Shown piece by piece: positions 12,236 to 23,343 of a stretch of 64,000 nt of DNA; positions within the stretch are counted from its first letter, which is position 1; every line of letters starts with the position of its first letter. Under the pieces are notes generated by a model. That model was not told the origin of the DNA. It saw only the letters and a program-made list of their open reading frames with translations, and ran no database searches. Source of the DNA: Daucus carota subsp. sativus (Eukaryota > Streptophyta > Magnoliopsida > Apiales > Apiaceae); contig NC_030381.2 of the NCBI RefSeq assembly GCF_001625215.2, positions 38,438,689-38,502,688 on the forward strand. The letters are read 5' to 3'. The translations under genes and the position numbers were made by a program.

Positions 12236-13607
12236 TATTGCAAATAACAAAAAAAAAATCGGAGTTTTCAAAAATAGTATAATAATTAGCAAGACATACA
12301 AGTTTAATAACTAAAAATATACAATATGTTCATATACTCAGAAAATCTAAATTCTCCAAGACAAGATCTTATCAGAAATGGCTGTAAAGTAAAAGTAATA
12401 GCGTAATAATACAACATTACTAAAATAAAATAGAATCATTTCTTGAGTCGGAGAACAAAGCCAAGCACATTTCTGCAGCAAATTTCGAAATAACATCATA
12501 AAAAAATACCAAAAAGAGCATCTGTTTAAATAGAAAATAAAACAGGCATTTGAAAGAGAATGAAGCCAAGCACAATAATATCGAAAGAGTAAAGGCAAGA
12601 ATAATAATCACGGAGCACCCCACAAAGAAGAAAAAGAATTTCACGGGCTACTAATAAAATTAACGAGAAGCAACCATTTAGGAAAAGGACACGAATTAAC
12701 AGCTTCACCACCATGTGTTTGTACATTATAAAACCAAATTTTAATCTTGTCCCTTTCTTCACACATGCCTCCCTGTTTCACCAAAGATTCTATTGACACT
12801 TGAATACATACACATATACCTGCACATTAGGCTGATATGTCTAGCCTTGCCTTGGATTCTACTAGACTTTGCTCATACCAAATCTAAAAATAATCTCAAT
12901 TTAGTTCTTTTTTCAAATGTGATACCTGGACGGGCCCTTTTGAAACTTAATCACGGTCATTCTTAGATTCGACTGTTTCAAAATTTTGATCCTGATCATT
13001 TTTAGATCTGACTGTCTCGAAATTTTGAAAATTTGTTTCCAATGGAACTGAAAATCATTTTAAGCCTTCATTTGATGTTGATGTCACAAATAACAACAAT
13101 AAAAAATATGTGAAAAATTATTGATAAATCTGAAAATAGTTATTTTGAAAAAACCTACTTTTGAGTCCATATTTGGAAACAATTGCTTTTCAATTTTACA
13201 TGAAGCTGTCTTATAAATCATTATTGGACCTTATCAAAAAAGTTATTTTTTTATATTATAACTTAAATTAGGCATATATAAAAAATAAAACTACCAAAAA
13301 TTTGCTAAGTTTTAGAACAATACTTCTTTTCTCAATATTTTTTTTAACAGCACAGCAGTTTTTAACCGTAATACTAAAAATACCCAAGGCACATACATAA
13401 CTTCTCCTTTTTTCACCACCTTTACATGCCAGCACCATTCATCTGCACAATAACTTTTCTTTTCCTTTCACATCTCCTTTTTGAACCCAATATCAATAAT
13501 CATCCCACAATCACACACTTGCATGTTTTTCTGCAATTCCTCATCTAAAAGATAAAACACATTGCCCAACTAAAAGTTCCTCACATTCATTCCCTCATTA
13601 TTACACA
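12236..13607. other. Intergenic DNA upstream of the arabinogalactan gene
   Basis: AT-rich spacer. Two short related stretches containing GCCAAGCACA (about 12460 and 12565) and a diverged 50-base duplication around 12940-13030 (TTAGAT..GACTGT..AAATTTTGA) are visible. No convincing gene. The last few hundred bases presumably contain the promoter of the downstream gene. Confidence 0.45.
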
Positions 13608-14000
13608 ATGCCTGCACAATCTTCTCTTTTCTTGCCACTGATTATACTTTCTATGGCCTCACTAGCCTCATCTCAGCTGCCAATATCTGTTATTTCAGCA
13701 GCACCTGCACTTCTTCCATTTGAGCCTCCTCTTTCCTCTCCTCCAGCCTTAAGCCCCGCGCTCTCACCGGACATGCTGCCTGTATTTCCTTCTGAGACGG
13801 CTCCTTCTCCATCCGAATCGACGTTTCCAGTCATACCATCCAGTCCAAGCCCTCCAAATCCTGATGAAATGTTTGCTCCAGGCCCAGTTTTGCCTTTTGC
13901 ACCATCAGGCTTGCCTGAGTCCTCAGCATTGAGTCTGAGCACAGCTGGCTTTTCGAGTTCAGTGATGCTGATTCTCGGCATTCTTGCAGTTTTTGCTTGA
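13608..14000 (+). CDS. Classical arabinogalactan protein (AGP25/26/27-like)
   Basis: Single-exon gene of 130 residues starting at the ATG at 13608. Residues 1 to about 22 form a signal peptide with a hydrophobic core (SLFLPLIILSMASLASS). The mature part is rich in Pro, Ser and Ala with many SP, AP and SPP dipeptides (for example LSPALSPD and IPSSPSPPNPD), the usual sites for hydroxyproline and arabinogalactan addition. The last about 15 residues (SSVMLILGILAVFA) are hydrophobic, as expected for a GPI-anchor signal. The ISAAPA...LP and PSSPSPPNPD blocks resemble the small Arabidopsis AGP25-27 group as I recall it. The product is predicted to be a cell-surface proteoglycan on the outer plasma membrane. 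No intron is needed and the length is normal for the group. Confidence 0.88.
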   Translation: MPAQSSLFLPLIILSMASLASSQLPISVISAAPALLPFEPPLSSPPALSPALSPDMLPVFPSETAPSPSESTFPVIPSSPSPPNPDEMFAPGPVLPFAPSGLPESSALSLSTAGFSSSVMLILGILAVFA

Positions 14001-16256
14001 GGAAACTTGGCATAAGTACTCTTCAAGGTTCATTATTGGTTATGAATGAGGTATTATTAAGGGTGGTTACAATCATTTGTGGTTTATAATTTACTTAATT
14101 TTGTAAACATTTACTACTAGTTTCTTGTTGCTTTAAGTATATAATTGATACTTGTTTAATTTAATGAATTTGAAGAAATATGGTAATATTTACTTCAAAT
14201 CTTTATCAACCACTTACTCAGAAACAGAGTAGTACCTTTGGTTCCTGATAACATGTTGCTTGAACATAATTCAATCAAATAGAATGAAAATGAACAAAGC
14301 GTCACTGGATAGCCTTCAGACTCTCGCTCACTCGATCCGAGAAGTATTAGAACATATGCTCATGATACTTGATCTTCGTAACCTCATTTTTGCTGCTAAA
14401 TAACTGTTTCTTCCCAAATTTTCCACAGATATGGAACATTTGGCAGCTCATGTTCTTCTTTTTTTTTTAAAAAAAATAAATAAAAGTAAAAATCCCTCAA
14501 AACTCTAAAATTGCCTTAGAAGTAAGGAATTCAATTCACCTGCTCCTCTAGCAAATTCAACTGCCCCTCTGGCAAAATTCAACACCCTCCTCTTTTGGCC
14601 TGTGTTTTTTTCAACTTTGGTGGTTGAAGTTGCCTCTTCTGCAGACAATATAAAATTTGACTTCAAATTCATCCCTACCGGTCCTTACTAATGGCTTATC
14701 ACTTGTCATCTTATGTTCTGGATTCGATTCTTGCTTATACGGAAATTTGTTAGAACGTGTACTCGTAAGCCTAATTATTTAAATATAGAAGAACATCTCA
14801 TCGTCCACTTCTTTGTCAATTCAGCTTTGTTCATTTCTTGTGAGTTTAGTTATCAGCTTTTAAGCAGCAAAGCTAGTTAGGACAGTGGAGGCAAGAATAT
14901 ATGCACCAACAAAGAGCAGTAACAGGGTAAACGTTCAAACAAGTACAATAATTAAACCTTCACGCAAGCACAAAAATCAAGAGGTGACATTTTGTCTTGA
15001 CCCCACCTGATTTCACAACACTATCGTGCATTTCCTTATTTGAATGCACAAGTCTCCCGTATTAGCATAATTCTTCATCCAAATTGAAAAACTTAATCTA
15101 CTACATGCTCACTCGGCTTGAACATTTTGAAGTTAAATAACTTGAGAAATATGGTTACGGCAGCTGGTCCAAAATATATGAATGATAGTAGCATAAGTCT
15201 AGCGGAAGAAAAGCACCGGAGATGAAAAGAAAATCATAAAACGTTATTTTCCGCTGAACATATGCTACTAACGTGCGTGCATGTATTAATGACCCAAAAC
15301 CTTACAGCAGCTGGTCCAAAATATATGAATGATAGTAGCATAAGTCTAGCGGAAGAAAAGCACCAGAGATGAAAAGAAAATCAGGAAGCGTTTTTTTCTG
15401 GCTGAACATATGCTACTAACGTGCATATTGATGACCCAAAACCTTACAGGTCAGTTATCACCAGCTCAAGTCTCAACCTATCATGACAAAATACGCAAGG
15501 CCCATGGGGCCAACAGGACACAATGTAAGGCCCCATGTAAGAAACTCACAGCTAAAAAGACATAGAGCCACCATTGTTCTCTTTACAAAAGCAACTGCCA
15601 TCTCTGAAACAAAATACCTACTTTTCATATTATAGTGTAATCATATCAGATCCCACTATATTAATTATTGGGTTATGATTACAGAGATCTTAGAAATACA
15701 GAGTCTCCTACATTTTTAAAGGATTTTCTCATTGGCACGTCTCATAACTTTTACAGAGCATAAGCTCCAATATTTAATTCAAGATTAAAGCTTTGTAGCT
15801 CTATACAGAAATTCTCATACATATAAGCACAATTCCATATAATTTGGATCTCCAGTTCATATGATGCAAGTTTCTTTTACTTGAAATTACTCAGTTGGAC
15901 AATTAGTATGTTCTTCATATGATTTTTTATTATTCTGATAATTAGACACTCAGGCACTCGTATTTTTGACAATTTGAATTCTCGAGGAAGACGAGGACAA
16001 TACCATCTGACTAGGAGGTCACTGTTACGGTGTTCTATATTACTCAATAGGCATGTACTCTGGAGGAACAAATGCAGATACTATCAAGTCACAGAGGAAT
16101 ATGAAATTAAATAAACTGTAACTCCTGATATAAGGATACATTGACCATGTAGACACAATTATGATGACTCGGCGTTTTCTTTGATTCCAGATAACGCAAA
16201 TTGACGATCTGATCACTATGACGATAGATGCAAGCATAAAATTTGTGAAAACCAAA
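14001..16256. other. Intergenic DNA, no gene seen
   Basis: About 2.2 kb between the arabinogalactan gene and the copia insertion. Only the local tandem duplication at 15161-15448 stands out. The first 200 bases would hold the 3' UTR of the upstream gene. Minus-strand frames near 15877-16255 are short and unrecognised. Confidence 0.45.
15161..15448. repeat. Tandem duplication of about 147 bp
   Basis: Two adjacent copies (15161-15307 and 15308-15448), each beginning CAGCTGGTCCAAAATATATG and ending near GACCCAAAACCTTACAG. They differ by a few substitutions and a short deletion in the second copy. Function unknown. Confidence 0.9.
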
Positions 16257-16261
16257 GCAAC

Positions 16262-16553
16262 TGTTGGGTATCAACCCAATAGGAATAGGATTCTGATTTG
16301 AGTTAGAAATTAGAATTGGATTAGGATTATGATTAGGTATATTAGAGTTAGATTCTGATTTGTCTAAGTTTGATGGCTATATATACATAGTCATATTGTT
16401 TGATAGGTATGCTTGAGTATCCTAGTTTGTTGGATTGTATTATTGATAACGGTTTTGATTAATAATATAAGTTGGGACGTGGATTTTCCGCGTCATATAA
16501 TTTTATGTGTGTGCTTTGTATTAGAAGATTGATCTCGTATATTATTCCTAACA
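16262..16553 (+). repeat. Left LTR of the copia element
   Basis: 292 bp, TGTTGGGTATCAACCCAATA at the start and CCTAACA at the end. A TATA-like CTATATATACATAG lies near 16377-16390. Confidence 0.92.
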
Positions 16554-16555
16554 AG

Positions 16556-16567
16556 TGGTATCAGAGC
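16556..16567 (+). promoter_or_regulatory. Primer-binding site of the copia element
   Basis: TGGTATCAGAGC, complementary to the 3' end of plant initiator Met-tRNA, two bases after the left LTR. Confidence 0.9.
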
Positions 16568-16574
16568 GAGGTTC

Positions 16575-17802
16575 ATGATGGATAAGATGGGAGGAAAATT
16601 CGAGATTGAATTGTTTGATGGCAGAAATAATTTTACTTTATGGCAGAGCACAGTGAAGGATTTGTTAATTCAACGAGGATTATATGCAACTCTCGAGGAT
16701 AAGAAGCCCGCTGATGTGGATAATACAAAGTGGGAAGATATGAAATTAAGTGCTGCGTCGACTATCCGGTTGGCTCTTGCACCGGAAATTAAGTATGATG
16801 TTATCAAGGAGAATAACCCTAAAAATTTGTGGGAGAAGTTGACAAAGACATATCACTCAAAGTCTTTGGCCAACAAGTTGTTTCTCAAGAAAGATTTGTT
16901 CGGACTTAAGATGGAAGAAAACGGAGATTTGAGAGATCATCTAAATCGTTTTAATGGGTTGATCAACCAGCTGAATAATTTGGATGAAAAATTAAAGGAT
17001 GAGGACAAAGCCATTCTTTTTACTTGTTTCCCTACCATATAAGTATAATAATGTGATTACTTCTTTAATGGTTGGAAAAACGAAGTTAACTTTGGATGAG
17101 ACTACTGTTGTTATTCTTGAAGCTGAAAGATTGATGAAGCAAGGATCAGGTGATACATCGGACGGAAGTGCACTTATGATGGATGCATATAACAGGAAAA
17201 AGAAGTTTGATAAGAAACATAACCCTAATATCAAGTGCTTTTATTGTGAAGAATTGGGCCACCATCAATTCATATGTCCGAAAGCAAAAGAAAACATAAA
17301 GGAGTTAAAGAAAATTCGAGAGAAGGGTAGTGCTTCGCTTGTTGAGACGGTTGATGATGCTCTTTTGATTCAAGAAGACAAGGGATCAAAAGAAGAATGG
17401 ATACTTGACTCGGGATGTTCTCATCACATATGTGCTAGGAGGGAGTGCTTCTCGTCCTATAAGGATTGTGAGGGAAAAATGATAGCTTTACCAAATGGTA
17501 AAACGATAAAAGTTACCGGCGTTAGTGAGATAACAATGAAACTTCATAATGGTCGTATTCGAAAATTAGCTCAAGTAAGGTATATACCGGAGCTAAATCG
17601 AAATCTAATTTCATTGGGTAAATTAGTTGATTTGGGATGTACTGTTATGATGAAGAACGGTTGTTTGGAGGTCACCAAACAAGAATTGGTGATACTCAAA
17701 GGTTGGAAGGATAAGAGAAATCTTTTTATGCTAGATGGAGAGGTTGTTACTCAAGGGGAGGCATTGGTGGATGGACGTCAACGTCTTCATGGTGACCGTT
17801 AA
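16575..17802 (+). pseudogene. Copia Gag-protease reading frame with a frameshift
   Basis: The frame opens at ATG 16575 (start of the KFEIELFDGRNNFTLWQ segment, typical of copia Gag) and runs to a stop at 17042. The same protein continues in the next frame from about 17030 (SLPYKYNNVITSLMVGK) to 17802, so one extra base in a T/C run near 17030 breaks the gene. The second part holds a CCHC zinc knuckle (CFYCEELGHHQFIC, about 17237-17278) and a protease-like motif LDSGCSHHIC (about 17404-17433), with the usual DSG catalytic core. The frame ends after RRLHGDR-like residues just before the polypurine tract. Integrase and polymerase domains are missing altogether, not merely mutated. Besides the shift the frame is clean, in agreement with a young element. 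Confidence 0.88.
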
Positions 17803-17827
17803 AAGATTTTGAAACCGTATTGGGTTG

Positions 17828-17837
17828 AAGGGGAGGA
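17828..17837 (+). promoter_or_regulatory. Polypurine tract of the copia element
   Basis: AAGGGGAGGA immediately upstream of the right LTR, where plus-strand DNA synthesis would start. Confidence 0.85.
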
Positions 17838-17838
17838 T

Positions 17839-18144
17839 TGTTGGGTATCAACCCAATAGGAATAGGATTCTGATTTGAGTTAGAAATTAGAATTGGATTA
17901 GGATTATGATTAGGTATATTAGAGTTAGATTCTGATTTGTCTAAGTTTGATGGCTATATATACATAGTCATATTGTTTGATAGGTATGCTTGAGTATTGG
18001 TAGGCTTGAGTATCCTAGTTTGTTGGATTGTATTATTGATAACGGTTTTGATTAATAATACAAGTTGGGACGTGGATTTTCCGCGTCATATAATTTTGTG
18101 TGTGTGCTTTGTATTAGAAGATTGATATCGTATATTATTCCTAA
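17839..18144 (+). repeat. Right LTR of the copia element
   Basis: Same sequence as the left LTR except three substitutions and an internal 16-bp duplication around 17996-18011 (GGTAGGCTTGAGTAT repeated). The terminal CA is missing directly before the GCAAC target duplication. Confidence 0.9.
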
Positions 18145-18597
18145 GCAACCTCAGCCGATAATAAAGTAAGAAACAAGATAAAGAAATATAATTTGTGATG
18201 TTGATCCCTTGCTCTCTGATGATTGTAAGTTGCAATCACTTGCATAAACCATGACAGCTCATGTTCCTCGCGTAATTATAGTATTGAGCTTTAATTTCAA
18301 TGTAACATACATAGGACAAGATAAAAATAACGGTTTGGCAAAATATGTGTTACTGTTAAATAAAAACATTACTCATCACAGCATATAATATACATTACAC
18401 AAATGTAGCTTTGATCTTACCAATAAGTTCTTTATTTGAAAACAGGAAAACAACATACGCTTGAGATTACTCCATTATATTACATTCTCAAGTTATTATG
18501 ACTTAAGAACTGAAACCTATGCGGCTACACTACAAGGTTGAAGGTCAAATCTTACCTCAAAGTTCCAACATACTTCACTACTTGCGGACAACTTCTA

Positions 18598-21349
18598 TCA
18601 GTGATCCTTTTTAGCAAATCGCCCCCTAATTCTTTCTCTGCTTTCTGCACGAATCTTGCGTGATTCATACCTGATTTTTTTCTCATACCTGCAATAAACA
18701 ATGTTTCAGTCACATCAGAATAGCGCCACATGGAAGCATTCACCATAAACAAGAAGGTAGCATTTGTGAGTCACATTTGACCCCAAGTCATGTTAATGTG
18801 CAATAAGACGATAATACAAGACCATGCAAAGTGAACAGAATCACCATATCAGGGTCCCTAACGTTACGGCATAATCTATATAATAATAAATGCCTGTATG
18901 ACGGACGTTATATAGAGTTACAATAGCCACAAATCATCTCAATGGTCATATGGCCAAGTGGCCAACATATTATGAACAAAATTTATGGCAAGCTTTGGTT
19001 CACAGATCATAGTTATGTATTCCTAATGAAGTACAGAATATATACAGAATAGTAAAAGACATACACCAACTCTTTATCACCATCCAAATAAATTATAAGA
19101 ATAAGACCAAACGAAGAGAATATTAACGAATGCTTTATTCCCCTCTTGATTCACTAGATGGATTAGTCGTAGGATACTAAAATATAGTTGCAAACTCATA
19201 CGCAGTCCCAGACTCCTGAGTTCTTAAAGCTGTCCCAAGAGACATAAACATGATACTTTCTTAAATTCAAACTAATGAGTGATACATAAATCCGTCCTAC
19301 AGGATATGAAAATACACAATGATGATTGTTTGTTTTATATTCTTTACGAGGCTATAAGACTTCAGATACTAATAAAAGTAATACTATTAATATCCTTCTT
19401 GAGCAATCATATGCACAAACATGTGGGGTTTTATAACCTTGAATGCGTTTACTTAGTACATGAACAACATTATATGATCATCTTAAGTACATAACATAGA
19501 TTATACCTCCTACATTTCTTCTTCTCCTTGTACCGTGTAAGAGCATTGTCTCGTTCTTGGCTAGAAAATTCACGTGGAGCAACTTTAGGAAAGATTTGTG
19601 GAACACTAACATTGACAGAAGCATCAACTTGTGTTCCATGTCCACTATTTCCTTGATTCAAACTTTGAACACTTTCTGGTTTTCCATCAGGAACCTTACA
19701 GTCTGTGCTAAAGAAGTTTTGCAATGGAATAGAAGGAAGATCTTCACCCTCACCGCTACTAACAGAGCAATATTTTAATGCTCCTGCCTGCAAAATCATC
19801 AAAAAATTTACTTCCCCCCTTTTGCCCCTTCTTTTCCCGATTATCATAAATTGTTATAGAATCACAAAAGTAGCCAGCATACACAACCTCCAATGTCTTA
19901 TTGAGGTTTCACATTATAAGGTACTACACAATATTAAAGGTTTAGATTCATTAATGGTTTGTGTATATCAAAGCCACCAATTTCATTTCATATTTTTTGA
20001 TTGCCAACAAGAAACTTGGTCAAAGCCACCAAGTAGAATACCAATATATTAGATGTCAAGAAAAGCAAGACATGTAACAGCAAAAGAACTTCTTGCAAGT
20101 TCAAGCATAAGGAAAGGAAGCTCACAGCATTGGAAGGGAGGTAGGTTGCCTCCATGTTGTGTTCAAAGTCGAAACAGGCATCCTTCTGCTGGCAGTTATC
20201 TTTAAATGCTGAAGACTGAAAACCAGAAAACAGCTCAATATCAAACTGATCATCACCAAAGTTAGGTTCCAACTTTACCATTTGACGGAGCTGAGAAATT
20301 ATCTCTTCCTTGTGTTGTCCGCAAACAGCATTTCGGTTCTGATAAAAGAAACAATATCCTCGATCAAGTTAGAACCACAAAAACAATGAGTAACGCCCAT
20401 CTAATTTTAAATAGGAGGTGCAATTCCATGGCGAAAGACCTCTTTGCCACTAACATCCAGGTACCAAAAAAACAGACACTTCTCTCATTACAAGTTCCAA
20501 GTCTAGAAGGCAATTGAATAGTGCATTCTACATCAACCGCAAGTCTACAAAGCTACTCACGGTAAACGCACAAGAAACAAGCTACCCTAAACAATCTAAA
20601 CAAGACCTAATCGTTAATTTCGAGTCAAACCAACATCATACTCACACCAATACACCATGATTCCAGAATTATGCAAGAACATATAATTATCCATATAATA
20701 AGCATTTCAATCTACAAACTTACAAAACACAACCACCAAACCACATATCAATTGAAATTGAATACTTCTATATCACCAGCATAAAAAAGTTAGGAAACTT
20801 GACCTTAGGCAAAGGAGGAACACCGGTAGCCACAAAGTTATGGTCAGAGCCATCAGAAACAATCAAATCATCTAGACCAACTATACAAGGAGTGTCCCAA
20901 ATCAGGTAATCATCAAACCCACAACTCTTCTTCTTCCTTTGCCCCAAATCCTCAATCCCAAAAGTAGCCAACAACTCAGTCACAGAAGGGCACCCACTAA
21001 ACCCATCAAGAGGCCTCCTATCATGAAGCACAGACCCTGAACCATGACTCTCCCAATCACAGTTCTGACAAAGAACCAGCCCATGATTCGAACAGAAGAT
21101 TGAACAAGGGGAGGCATCACATGAGTCACAAAGCAAATAACGACTGTGCTTTGTGAAAAGCTGATTAGTTGAATGAACCTGAAAGTCACATCTCAGACAC
21201 AACTTAGCTGCATCAGCTCTGCAATACAACACAGCCTTTGAATCTTCTCCACAGAAATCACAGAGGCGGTTCTTGGTTTCCTCTTCCTGGGTTTTGGCTT
21301 TCTTGGTTTCTTGAACTAGCCCAGATGAGATTCTTGATAAAGCACTCAT
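18598..21349 (-). CDS. CONSTANS-like B-box zinc finger protein with CCT domain (BBX group of COL9-15)
   Basis: Four exons on the minus strand: 20804-21349, 20126-20338, 19507-19787 and 18598-18688, all GT-AG and in frame, giving about 376 residues. The ATG at 21349 (MSALSRISS) is the first in frame; the open frame upstream has no ATG. B-box 1 is at residues about 28-70 (CDFCGEDSKAVLYCRADAAK, then LCLRCDFQVHS..KH). A second B-box follows (CDSCDASPCSIFCSNHG, then LVLCQNCDWESHG) and then the GFSGCPSVTELLATFGIEDL stretch typical of CONSTANS-like proteins. Exon 2 has NRNAVCGQHKEEIISQLRQM. The C-terminal CCT domain is split between exons 3 and 4 (RDNALTRYKEKKKCRR, YEKKIRYESRKIRAESRERI, RGRF) and is canonical. 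B-boxes bind zinc and partners; the CCT domain gives nuclear import and CCAAT/NF-Y binding. Light or flowering-time regulation is inferred from the family. Exact orthology (COL13, COL14 or COL15) is not resolved. Confidence 0.92.
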
Positions 21350-21877
21350 TTTTTCACTCAGATTCTTGGGTTTGTGAAAAGGGTTTAAGAAAGATTTATC
21401 AAGACAGGGTTTTAGCAAAGAAGGAAAGAAGGGGTTTAAGCAAAAGGTGTGGATATGGTTGGTGGGGATTAGAATTTAGACAGAAAGTATATCTGGTTAA
21501 ATATGTGGAGTAGATACTTGAATGTACTGCAACTACTGTTCATGTTTCATGACATACTTATCCGCTGTAGTTTGACTGTGTGTCCGTGTGAGGTCAGATA
21601 TGGAACCACATTTCCGCGAAGAAACAAAAGTGTGCCCCATGCATGCTCACGCAGGATCGTAAAGTTCACGAGGAAATATGTTTTTTGTATATGAAAATGA
21701 TGGTTATCAAAGTTCCACACACAACTAGAAAGTACGTATCCATCATAACTCCAATAATAGTCTTAAAAGAGGATTGGTTAGTCTTAAAATTATTTTGCAA
21801 CCATGCCCGGCCGGAATGATTAAAATCGTGTCAGCCTAAACAGACTTTGGTTAATGTTATTCCTAGATGAATACGAG
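21350..21877. other. Upstream region of the CONSTANS-like gene
   Basis: This holds the 5' UTR and promoter of the minus-strand CONSTANS-like gene. I could not fix a TATA box. Nothing coding is convincing. Confidence 0.4.
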
Positions 21878-21945
21878 AGTTGTCTAGTGGAAACGGAGTG
21901 TTGTCTTGATTTGAAAGGTAACTGATTCGAATTTATGGAACTATT
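21878..21945 (+). mobile_element. Possible tRNA-derived SINE head
   Basis: TGTCTAGTGG (21881-21890) resembles a polymerase III A box and CTGATTCGAAT (21922-21932) resembles a B box, at tRNA-like spacing. I cannot see the 3' end or a target duplication, so this is only a candidate. Confidence 0.3.
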
Positions 21946-22080
21946 CGATAGGTTCTGTTGATAGAGGAATTTGATAATCAACAAAGATGAGGTTCACGGC
22001 CGAAATCAAAATCTGTGATGGCGGTTTTAGTTGCCGGAGTGTGGTGGTTATGTGTTTTAAAGGTGGCTGAGATTAGGATT

Positions 22081-23170
22081 TTGAGTTGATCTCACGTGCT
22101 CTCAATTCATCATCCCCCAATGTGCCTACGTACCCTTATATTTATAGAGGATCAAGCCGTACGTAGTTCTATTGAACCAAGACTCCTAGTTTGATCAGGA
22201 CTAGGACTCTTGGGGATAAGGCCAACCCTGAGGTGACGACTTATCTCTTAGATTTTTATCATCTTCAGAGTCCTACTCCAGTTAGAATTAAACCTTGAGG
22301 CCAACTACCTCAGACTCCTAGTCCAAGTACATCACGGATACGGCATCATCTCCACTACGAGAGATGACACTAACCGCTACTTTTCGTAGCATGGAGGAGA
22401 CGTCTGGTAGAGCCGTGACCAATTCCATGAGGTGTAGGGACTCGCCCTTCCCCCTTAGTGAAGGTTCTCACTAAGAGGTAAGACAAATAAGGAGCCAAGT
22501 TACACGATCGTCTCAGCCCCCCAATGAGGGCTAACTCATCAGAATACAGGACCCAGACATATGATCGGCCTTCATGTCACCCCTGAGGGCCTTCAACAAT
22601 CATGATCACCTCAAGCCCCCGCACGAGGACAACCCGGCAGATAGTAGGATTGAGGATTATAGATCACGCCCAGACGTAACCAGATGAGCCTGATAACTAC
22701 CAGATGAGCCCGGCACTAGTCTTCATATCCCTCGGAAGGGTTGTCTTCAATATCCCCCGGAGGGGTAGGTCTTCATATCCCCCGGAGGGGTGGTCTTTTT
22801 CTCTCTCGGAAGGGTAAGTCTTCGTATCCCTCGGAAGGGTCGTCACTGAGACTCACTCATCCTCTCACTCAATATATTTACATGTGGGCGCGACCCCTGA
22901 GGGCACGCCCTGAACTCCGTTGCCTCGTTCCATCAGTTGTCCCAACAACAGGTCAGACCTGTCTTCTAATATCCGAAGGCCGCGCCCACGGGATCGTCGC
23001 GCCCTTGGTCTTCATCTCATGGTCAATTTCTTATAAGGGTCGCGCCCCTCGGTCACCTCCGAAGAGGGCGCGCCCTTTCATAGAGGTCAAGCCTTTAGAG
23101 GGCTACGTCCTTCCATAGTGGTCCCTCTAGAGGGTCATACCTTTTCATATATACTCATAGTCAAATTTTG
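22081..23170 (+). repeat. GC-rich repeat block, probably LTR-retrotransposon derived
   Basis: A sharp change in base composition: about 1 kb of GC-rich DNA in AT-rich surroundings. A TATA-like TTATATTTATAG sits at 22136-22147. Downstream are many short palindromes (CCCCCGGAGGGG, GGGCGCGCCC, CCCTCTAGAGGG). No protein-coding frame looks real. The layout (TATA, then GC-rich leader) suggests an LTR, but I could not find matching ends or a target duplication. Confidence 0.4.
22721..22844 (+). repeat. Five tandem 24-26 bp units with central palindrome
   Basis: Units start CTTCATATCC or close variants and each contains CCCCCGGAGGGG or CCCTCGGAAGGG. They lie in the GC-rich block. Unit spacing is about 25 bp with no distinct spacers, so this is a minisatellite and not a CRISPR array. 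Confidence 0.85.
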
Positions 23171-23343
23171 GGCAAAACAGATTCTCAGGAACAAAATCCC
23201 AGGCTAGGGTGTCCACTAATATCACAAGTGTTTATGCCCTCCGTCTCAGATTAGTAATTAATTTGATTTTTACACTTTTTATTGATGTATAAAAATATTT
23301 TCATATTTTTTTAATTTTTTTAAATAAAAGTTTATTATTTATA

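Larger units (their letters stand above)
16262..18144 (+). mobile_element. Non-autonomous Ty1/copia retrotransposon encoding only Gag-protease
   Basis: Two near-identical LTRs (16262-16553 and 17839-18144) flank a short interior. GCAAC occurs directly before the left LTR (16257-16261) and directly after the right one (18145-18149), the 5-bp target duplication. A Met-tRNA primer site follows the left LTR and a polypurine tract precedes the right one. The interior encodes a copia-type Gag with zinc knuckle and a protease-like segment, then goes straight to the polypurine tract: integrase, reverse transcriptase and RNase H are absent. By eye the LTRs differ by three substitutions, one 16-bp tandem duplication in the right LTR, and loss of the last CA of the right LTR. 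Insertion was therefore recent. Mobilisation in trans by a full-length relative is inferred. Confidence 0.92.

Noticed and set aside
12347..12762. Three overlapping Phe/Leu-rich minus-strand frames
   Set aside because: Low-complexity AT-rich DNA, overlapping in different frames, no recognisable protein.
18552..18752. Reading frame giving KKSGMNHARFVQKAEKE in the last CONSTANS-like exon
   Set aside because: Wrong frame; the frame set by exon 3 gives a canonical CCT domain and a stop at 18598.
21238..21513. 91-codon plus-strand frame
   Set aside because: Antisense shadow of exon 1 of the CONSTANS-like gene.
22721..22844. Regularly spaced repeats that could suggest a CRISPR array
   Set aside because: Units are contiguous without unique spacers and the genome is clearly a plant.
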